A stretch of 11,475 nucleotides of DNA from Myxococcales bacterium (GTDB lineage: Bacteria > Myxococcota_C > UBA6777): NCBI GenBank assembly GCA_027005175.1, contig JALTMC010000662.1, positions 996 to 12,470 of the forward strand, written 5' to 3'. This document shows positions 1 through 5,628 of this stretch, piece after piece. The position numbers were made by a program, and so were the translations under genes. The notes beneath the pieces were generated by a model. It ran no database searches and was not told where the DNA came from. It was given only the letters and a program-made list of their open reading frames with translations. The first letter of the stretch is position 1; the number at the start of each line of letters is the position of its first letter.

Positions 1-869
1 CTTTCTTTGAACTGCAAGAGGTGCTTCGTCGCTTGGTATTGCATGACGAGTTGCCTGTGGAGGAGCGTTTTCCCATCACGAAAAAAGATGTGGAAGGTCT
101 CAAGAAGATGTTACTGAAAACTCCGAATAAGATCGGTCGAGCTGCAAGAAAGCTGTGGGGGCGCGGTGTGCTGAGCTACAACAAGTCTGGAAGCGCGAGA
201 GGTCTCGACCAGATTGAGAATGTCTTTTTGGTGGCAGGGAAGAAACGCTATATTGTGAGTGCGTCTGTGCCCTGGTATCGGAGTCATGCAGAGGCTGCAC
301 CGAGCCTACGCAAGTTAAACCGCCTAGGATACAAAGCTCTCAAGGCTGTGGAGGCGTTGTCTACCCACAGAGTCTCGATTCAATCTGATGCAGGTCTTCC
401 TATCCAAGTTCAGGTCTCACCCCAACACTCTACCCCTGTTTTGCTGAAAGGTTCCAAACATGCAGCATCCGATTCACCGAAAGGCTCTAAACATGCAGCA
501 TCCGATTCACCGAAAGGCTCTAAACATGCAGCATCCGGTTCACCGAAGGGCTCTAAAGATTCTAGTACTGGTTCTCTGAAGGGCTCCAAACATGCAGCAC
601 CTCGTTCATCGAAAGACTCTAAGTCTGCGGGCTACCAACTTGATGTTCTTGTTCGTGGGGCTACCTCGTTGAAGGGTTGGATTGGGCAACAACCCTTGTC
701 TTTTCTAAAAAAGGCTCCTGGTCTTTTTGTGAGTCACTTCAAGGTGTCAAAACCTGGCCGAAATCTTTTGGTTTTGCGTGCTCACAACGGTGACCACGCG
801 ATTGCTTATCGTTCTGTGGCTGTGTCCTTTCCAAAACAACCGTCCCAATCCCGTTGTCTCTCTCATTAA
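1..869 (+). CDS. Serine hydrolase (class A beta-lactamase-like), C-terminal part, with 11-residue repeats and Ig-like tail; 5' end outside window
   Basis: The frame is open to the left edge (FFELQE precedes the GTG at 21), so that GTG is probably an internal Val codon and the gene begins upstream. Numbering from it, residues 1-112 look like the end of a penicillin-binding/class A beta-lactamase fold. YNKSGSARGLDQIENVFLV (53-71) fits the K[ST]G box and the following strand, and GKKRYIVSASVPW the next strand. The Ser-x-x-Lys nucleophile motif would lie outside the window, so catalytic competence cannot be judged. Residues 143-197 are five 11-residue repeats of the type KGSKHAASDSP, a likely flexible basic linker. 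Residues 204-271 (from YQLDVLVRGATSLKGW to YRSVAVSF) resemble a bacterial Ig-like beta-sandwich. The protein is probably exported and acts in the envelope, but the signal peptide is not visible. The hydrolase call is moderate; the repeats are certain. Confidence 0.55.
   Translation, partial: FFELQEVLRRLVLHDELPVEERFPITKKDVEGLKKMLLKTPNKIGRAARKLWGRGVLSYNKSGSARGLDQIENVFLVAGKKRYIVSASVPWYRSHAEAAPSLRKLNRLGYKALKAVEALSTHRVSIQSDAGLPIQVQVSPQHSTPVLLKGSKHAASDSPKGSKHAASDSPKGSKHAASGSPKGSKDSSTGSLKGSKHAAPRSSKDSKSAGYQLDVLVRGATSLKGWIGQQPLSFLKKAPGLFVSHFKVSKPGRNLLVLRAHNGDHAIAYRSVAVSFPKQPSQSRCLSH
447..611 (+). repeat. 33-bp in-frame tandem repeat, five copies
   Basis: Five consecutive 33-bp units encode KGSKHAASDSP (twice), KGSKHAASGSP, KGSKDSSTGSL and KGSKHAAPRSS, followed by a partial KDSK. 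The first three units are almost identical at the DNA level and the last two have drifted. This is consistent with repeat expansion by slippage or unequal crossing over. The repeat separates the hydrolase-like part from the Ig-like tail. Confidence 0.95.
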
Positions 870-1250
870 TCTTCCTTGGGATCGTCCATCTTTCTTTGCT
901 TCTTGTCTCCCGGATTTTCTTCTCGAAACTTTCCAAAGTTCGTATCCATTGCTTTTCAAGTTTTTTCCGAAGCAGACGTTCTTTGTTGGTTAACTGCTCT
1001 GATTCACATGGTTTCAAAAGATATGTGATAAAGAGTCTATCAGCTACGAAGTTAGAATGGCTGTACGTGTTTTGCGGAGAGTTAACGACCCCCGCCCCAG
1101 CCGGACTTCACTGTAGATCCTGCCGGGGCCGCGATCGGGAGGGGGTTTCCATGCCCACAACATAAGAGGTTTTTTTCGGATGAATGATGTGGTTTGTTTC
1201 GGTGGATCCGTTGGTACGGTGTATCAACTGCTGTAACTGTTTTGTGGTGA
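870..1250. other. Intergenic region between the hydrolase and the GGDEF/EAL gene
   Basis: No convincing gene is present. The first 200 bases are pyrimidine-rich on the plus strand. The second half holds the GC-rich hairpin listed separately and a T7 run at 1170-1176. A short direct repeat tgaatgatgtgg occurs at 1181-1192 and again at 1252-1263, the second copy lying at the upstream candidate start of the next gene. No clear sigma-70 promoter was identified by eye. Confidence 0.6.
1088..1146. other. GC-rich hairpin upstream of the GGDEF/EAL gene
   Basis: acccccgccc (1088-1097) pairs with gggagggggt (1137-1146) with a single G-A mismatch. Inside it, ccgg at 1101-1104 can pair with ccgg at 1123-1126. 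The segment is much more GC-rich than its surroundings. A T7 run follows 23 bases after the stem, which is too far for a normal intrinsic terminator. It could be a leader-RNA structure or a repeat-element remnant. I do not see the conserved GEMM c-di-GMP riboswitch core. Confidence 0.4.
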
Positions 1251-1307
1251 ATGAATGATGTGGCTAGGGCAGGATTTACTTACTGGATTATGGGCGGAAA
1301 GAATACA

Positions 1308-3494
1308 ATGTCTGAGCTTTGGGAGGAAGGTCGTTCCACTGAGATCTCTGTCGCACCACTCCGTATGTTGTTTATCGGAGAGGACCAGAATGTTTTTCAA
1401 TGGTTACGTACCTTTTGTGAAAAGGATTTGGAACAGCCTGTTTTGTTGACATTCTGCGATAAGGTAGAGCTTGGAGTGGCAGAGTGGGAAACGGGGGCTT
1501 ATGAGATAGGTGTTGTGGACTATGATGTGGTTGGGGATACTTGTTTACAGTTGCTTCGAGAAGCCTCAGAAGGTTCCCATTTTCGTGCTGTGATCGTGTT
1601 GACCAAAGAACCACAGGCTGAGCTGGCAGAGAGCTTATTCGATGCAGGGGCCTCCGAACTCTTAGAAGGAACAGAAGCGCAACGTCCGAAGTTAGAGCAT
1701 TCTCTCCACGGCATTTGGGAGAAGTACTGTCTCACGGAGGAACTCAAAGAAAACGACGCAGTGATGGAGAACATCGCTCTCGGTGCAAAAGATGGACTCT
1801 GGGATTGGAGCTTAAAGACGGGAGACATCAAGTATTCGAGTCGCTGGAAAGCGATGTTGGGTTATCGGGATGATGAGATTGACGGACACATTCAAGAGTG
1901 GTTTCAGAGATTGTTTCCGGAAGACGCAACGTTTGTTGAAAGCTCTCTGGGTTCCTTTCTTGAGAGTACAGAAGATGTTTGGGAAACGGAATACCGTATT
2001 CGTCACAAAAACGATAGCTTTGTATGGATGAGAAGTCGAGGTGTTGCGATACGAGACACCGAAGGTCAGGTGGTGCGAATCTCTGGGTGGCAAATGGATT
2101 TACGAGAGCGTGCCGCTACCCATGATGTGTTGACTCATTTACCGAATCGCAAGTTATTCTTAGAACGCCTGGAGTCTGCGATCGCCAAAAATCAGCGTGA
2201 TCCCGATTTTAATTATGCAGTGGTTTATATCGATTTGGACCATTTTAAAATGGTGAATGACAGCCTTGGGCATGGTGCAGGGGATATGTTGTTGGTCGAG
2301 GTCTCATCTCGATTGAAGAAGTCTCTGCGTTCTTTTGATACCGTTGCTTATATGGACCCAGAGAGGGAAGCTCTTGCCGACTGGTCAGGCAAAACTCAAT
2401 CGGATGTCAAAGAGAGTCTTGTGGCTCGGTTTGGGGGGGATGAGTTTGCTGTGTTGCTGGAGGATGTAAGTCTTCCTCGTGATGCTGTTGTCGTTGCCCA
2501 ACGTTTGCGTGACGACTTAAGCTCCGCCTTTGAAGTGGAAGGACATGAAGTCTTCAGTAGTGCAAGTCTTGGCGTGGCTCACAGCAAAACGAAATATACC
2601 AATTCAAGTGATATTTTGCGCGACGCTGATATCGCGATGTATCGCTCGAAAGAGAAAGGGAAGTCAGAGTGTACCCTCTTTGATACCCAGATGCACGAAG
2701 AAGTCAAAGCTCGACTGGCCCTCGAAACAGACTTACGACGGGCCTTAGAACGCGAAGAGCTTTCGTTGTATTACCAGCCTGTTGTTTCTATGAAGAACGG
2801 GGCGATTCTTGGATTTGAGGCTTTGTTACGATGGAATCGCAAACAGGCTTCCTTTGTCTCTCCTTCCGAATTTATCCCTATCGCAGAAGATATGGGTTTG
2901 ATCGCTTCCATGGGAGGTTGGGTTCTTGAGAAAGCTTGTCGCCAATTAAATGCCTGGCACGAGATGTTTCATTCCTCGTTAACCATGAGTGTTAATGTAT
3001 CGGGGAGAGAATTGATTCAGCCGAACTGGGTTGAATCTGTGGAGGCCATTCTTACGCTGACAGGTCTTGATCCCAAAAGCTTACGGCTCGAAGTGACGGA
3101 GAGTTCTTTCTTAGAGAGCAAAAAATTCGCTGTGGATAGTTTAAATCGGCTTCGCCTGATGGGAATTCAGATCCAAATGGACGACTTTGGAACAGGCTAC
3201 TCCTCTTTAAGCCGACTTCACCTGCTACCCTTAGATACTTTGAAGATCGATCGCTCTTTTGTCCAACATATGGGGGGACAAAAATCCCGCTCTGGTATCG
3301 TGAAGGCGATCCTTACACTTGCCCAGGACCTTCAGTTGGGAGTGATCGCAGAAGGCATTGAGAACTCTCTTCAGAGTGAACAGCTCCAAGAGCTTGGATG
3401 CCGTCTCGCCCAAGGTTTCTTCTTTCACAAACCTGTTCCGCCCGAGGTGATAACGAGTTTACTCCGGCTTCAGGCCGGGAAGAACCCAGGTTAG
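1308..3494 (+). CDS. Receiver-like/PAS/GGDEF/EAL protein (c-di-GMP synthesis and hydrolysis)
   Basis: Numbering is from the upstream ATG at 1251 (747 residues). Residues 37-145 are a divergent response-regulator receiver (LRMLFIGEDQN, GVVDYD, IVLTK). Residues 165-287 are a PAS/PAC sensor (GLWDWSLKTGDIKYSSRWK). Residues 288-470 are a GGDEF domain (YIDLDHFKMVNDSLGH, RFGGDEF with GGDEF at 395-399). Residues 490-740 are an EAL domain with EAL at 523-525, VNVSG, EVTES, DDFGTGYSS, KIDRSF, AEGIE and QGF, so both diguanylate cyclase and phosphodiesterase residues look intact. I prefer the start at 1308 (MSELWEEG) because a purine-rich ggcggaaag lies 6-14 bases upstream, whereas the ATG at 1251 has no spaced Shine-Dalgarno. 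The canonical receiver Asp/Lys pattern is weak, so phosphorylation is uncertain. A segment of about 26 residues separates RSFDTVA (360-366) from ARFGGDEF. The protein has no membrane segment and is probably cytosolic. Confidence 0.93.
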   Translation: MSELWEEGRSTEISVAPLRMLFIGEDQNVFQWLRTFCEKDLEQPVLLTFCDKVELGVAEWETGAYEIGVVDYDVVGDTCLQLLREASEGSHFRAVIVLTKEPQAELAESLFDAGASELLEGTEAQRPKLEHSLHGIWEKYCLTEELKENDAVMENIALGAKDGLWDWSLKTGDIKYSSRWKAMLGYRDDEIDGHIQEWFQRLFPEDATFVESSLGSFLESTEDVWETEYRIRHKNDSFVWMRSRGVAIRDTEGQVVRISGWQMDLRERAATHDVLTHLPNRKLFLERLESAIAKNQRDPDFNYAVVYIDLDHFKMVNDSLGHGAGDMLLVEVSSRLKKSLRSFDTVAYMDPEREALADWSGKTQSDVKESLVARFGGDEFAVLLEDVSLPRDAVVVAQRLRDDLSSAFEVEGHEVFSSASLGVAHSKTKYTNSSDILRDADIAMYRSKEKGKSECTLFDTQMHEEVKARLALETDLRRALEREELSLYYQPVVSMKNGAILGFEALLRWNRKQASFVSPSEFIPIAEDMGLIASMGGWVLEKACRQLNAWHEMFHSSLTMSVNVSGRELIQPNWVESVEAILTLTGLDPKSLRLEVTESSFLESKKFAVDSLNRLRLMGIQIQMDDFGTGYSSLSRLHLLPLDTLKIDRSFVQHMGGQKSRSGIVKAILTLAQDLQLGVIAEGIENSLQSEQLQELGCRLAQGFFFHKPVPPEVITSLLRLQAGKNPG

Positions 3495-3681
3495 CCCGAA
3501 TGATTCACGTTGTTCGTCGCGAGGCGACGGAAAGCCCGAGCAGATACAAGGAAGGCACAGGATCGCCCTCGCAGACGGTACATCGTACCGTTGAGACGGC
3601 GAAACAAGCCTGACGAAGTAGATGCCGGGAGTTTGCAAGCCGTAGCAGAACGTTCGTGAATCATTCGAGTTAGCCCGGATG
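3491..3681. repeat. Inverted-repeat-bounded element (MITE-like or structured-RNA repeat)
   Basis: cgaatgattcacg (3497-3509) is perfectly inverted as cgtgaatcattcg (3655-3667), bounding 171 bp with no ORF of note. Internal stems include gttc/gaac (3512-3515 with 3648-3651), cgtcgc-gag-gcgacg (3515-3529), a hairpin acggtac-atc-gtaccgt at about 3574-3590, and cccg/cggg (3535-3538 with 3626-3629). The outer 13-mer ttagcccgaatga (3491-3503) recurs as ttagcccggatga just after the element (3670-3682), 12 of 13 identical, as though a second copy began there. The left edge overlaps the stop codon of the GGDEF/EAL gene. A non-autonomous transposable element or a structured RNA repeat would both fit; the family is not identified. 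Confidence 0.65.
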
Positions 3682-3700
3682 ACTCTCGGACATGAGGCAC

Positions 3701-3729
3701 CGCTCCCATGAATTGAACAGATGGGAGTG
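3701..3729. terminator. Hairpin between convergent genes, possible terminator
   Basis: cgctcccat (3701-3709) pairs with atgggagtg (3721-3729), nine pairs with one G-T wobble and an 11-base loop. It sits between the plus-strand GGDEF/EAL gene and the minus-strand acyl-CoA dehydrogenase, where a terminator is expected. Neither strand shows a proper T tract after the stem, so the call is weak. Confidence 0.25.
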
Positions 3730-3780
3730 TATTCCTATCGGCCAAATTGATCCCCTCTCTTGTGGTTCGCAAGCGGAATT

Positions 3781-5604
3781 TTAAAATAGGTCTTCCGAGA
3801 TCTCCATCAGATCGAGTCGGCTTTGTTCGATCAACTGGCGATTTAAGGAGACTTGGGGGAGGACCTCACGGCAGTAATAGCGGACGGTTGCGATCTTGCT
3901 TTGGTAGAAGGTTTTGTCTGCTTCATTTGTGGTGGTTTTGAGTTTTTCGTGGGCCAGGGCGGATTGACGAACCAGGAGCCACCCTATCACGACTTCTGTC
4001 ATCGAGAAGAGGATGCGATTCCCTTGAAGACCAACATGATATAGTGAGTCACCAACTTTCGACAACATCGTCATAAAGATGCTCTCCAGGTCCGTGAGTG
4101 CTTTGGCCAATGCCTCTCGCTCTTCTGAGAGAGCATCTCCTCCTTCTTGTTGAACCAGTGTTTGCTTGGCTTCTCCCAAGAGGGACCGTAAGGTCTCCCC
4201 TCCATCTCGGGCGACCTTTCTGAAAAACAGGTCGAGTGCTTGGATATGAGTTGTACCTTCATAGAGGGTGTCGATCTTTTGGTCACGAATGTATTGCTCT
4301 ATGGGATAGTCTTGAACGTAGCCAGCACCTCCATAACATTGGAGGGACAGAGACAACAGTTCGTATGTTTTTTCCGAACTGTAACCTTTGACCAGAGGGA
4401 GTAACATCTCGTTGCGACGGTGCCATTCACGTGCTTCTTCCGCCAGGTGTCCACCTCGAATTGCAACTTGGTCTTGTACCCATCCTGTGTAGGAGAAGAG
4501 AGCACGCATTCCCTCCGCGTGGCATTTTTGGTGCATCAACATCCGACGCACATCGGGGTGTGAGATGATGGTAACCCGAGGTGAGCTTTTGTCGGCGGCT
4601 TTGAGGAGATCAGGTCCTTGGATGCGCTCTTTGGCGTATTCAAGAGCATTCAGATAGGCCGTGGATAAGGTGGCAGCGGATTTGACACCCACAGCCATGC
4701 GAGCATATTCGATCACTCGAAACATCTGTCGGATGCCGTTGTGTTTTCCACCGACAAGGAAACCACGTGCAGGAGCACCATCTCCAAAGGTCATATCACA
4801 TGTGGCTGAGGCTTTGATCCCCATCTTCTTTTCGATGTTTGTGCAGTATACACCGTTGCGTTCACCCAGACTGCCATCTTCATTGACCCAAAACTTGGGA
4901 ACAATGAACATCGAGAGCCCTTTGGTTCCTTCCACGGCTCCCTCAGGGCGGGCAAGGACAAGGTGAAGGATATTTTCTGTTGCGTCATAATCACCGTTGG
5001 TGATGAATCGTTTGACCCCTTCGATTTCCCAGATGTCATCTTCCACATGTTTGGCTTTGGTCCGACCTGCACCGACATCACTGCCAGCTCCAGGCTCCGT
5101 AAGGACCATCGTTCCGCCCCAATTGCGCTCAAGGGCTGGCTCGATAAAGCGAGCTTTTTGACGGTCTGTGCCCAATTCAAAGATGATCTGTGCGATATAA
5201 GCTCCAAGAAGGTAGTACGCGAGAGTGGGGTTGCTACCGACAAGAAGCTCATACAGAGCCCAGTTCGCCGAGGGAGGGGCACCCATCCCTCCGATGTCTT
5301 CGGGCAAACCGTAGAGTTGCCATTGGCCTGCATAGTAGGTCTCCATGGTCTTCTTGAGACCATCAGGTAGAGTGACATTCCCTTTGTTGTCAAGTTTTAA
5401 CCCCGCTCGATCAGCGGAGGCAAAGCTCGTTGCAAGTTCTTGGGTTGCGAGTTCTTCGAAAGCATCAAGAGAACTCTCGATCGTCTCTTGATCCATGGTC
5501 TCGAAATGTTCCTGGTTCAACGATGTATTTTGAATTTGATGAAACTCAAACAAGTTGAACTTGATATCACGAAGATTGCTTTTGTAATGATGAACCATCG
5601 ACAT
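3781..5604 (-). CDS. Acyl-CoA dehydrogenase, large DmdC/FadE-like type
   Basis: This flavoenzyme is expected to oxidise an acyl-CoA to the 2,3-enoyl-CoA using FAD and to pass electrons to electron-transfer flavoprotein. YKSNLRDIKFNLFE (7-20) matches the extra N-terminal segment of the roughly 600-residue subfamily that includes methylmercaptopropionyl-CoA dehydrogenase. The core follows: GLPEDIGG (99-106), MVLTEPGAGSDVG (166-178), RFITNGDYD (199-207), CYGGAGYVQDYPIEQYIRDQKI (423-444) and LYEGTTHIQ (447-455), where E449 is the presumed catalytic base. Residues from about 480 form the helical C-terminal extension typical of these enzymes, so at 607 residues it is full length. The ATG at 5604 has a good Shine-Dalgarno, aagggagaa, upstream. 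It starts 24 bp after the stop of the H1-like gene on the same strand and is probably co-transcribed. The substrate cannot be told from sequence alone. Confidence 0.95.
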   Translation of the reverse strand: MSMVHHYKSNLRDIKFNLFEFHQIQNTSLNQEHFETMDQETIESSLDAFEELATQELATSFASADRAGLKLDNKGNVTLPDGLKKTMETYYAGQWQLYGLPEDIGGMGAPPSANWALYELLVGSNPTLAYYLLGAYIAQIIFELGTDRQKARFIEPALERNWGGTMVLTEPGAGSDVGAGRTKAKHVEDDIWEIEGVKRFITNGDYDATENILHLVLARPEGAVEGTKGLSMFIVPKFWVNEDGSLGERNGVYCTNIEKKMGIKASATCDMTFGDGAPARGFLVGGKHNGIRQMFRVIEYARMAVGVKSAATLSTAYLNALEYAKERIQGPDLLKAADKSSPRVTIISHPDVRRMLMHQKCHAEGMRALFSYTGWVQDQVAIRGGHLAEEAREWHRRNEMLLPLVKGYSSEKTYELLSLSLQCYGGAGYVQDYPIEQYIRDQKIDTLYEGTTHIQALDLFFRKVARDGGETLRSLLGEAKQTLVQQEGGDALSEEREALAKALTDLESIFMTMLSKVGDSLYHVGLQGNRILFSMTEVVIGWLLVRQSALAHEKLKTTTNEADKTFYQSKIATVRYYCREVLPQVSLNRQLIEQSRLDLMEISEDLF

Positions 5605-5628
5605 TGTGAATTCTCCCTTTCGCTCCCA

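Noticed and set aside
739-1017. 92-codon basic minus-strand frame overlapping the end of the hydrolase gene
   Set aside because: It starts at a TTG without a Shine-Dalgarno, overlaps a real gene antisense, and shows no recognisable motif.
1088-1176. c-di-GMP riboswitch upstream of the GGDEF/EAL gene
   Set aside because: The conserved GEMM core segments are not present by eye; only a GC-rich hairpin is seen.
4791-5393. 200-codon minus-strand frame and a 135-codon plus-strand frame inside the acyl-CoA dehydrogenase
   Set aside because: The dehydrogenase frame has all the family motifs across this stretch; the others are shadows with no motifs.
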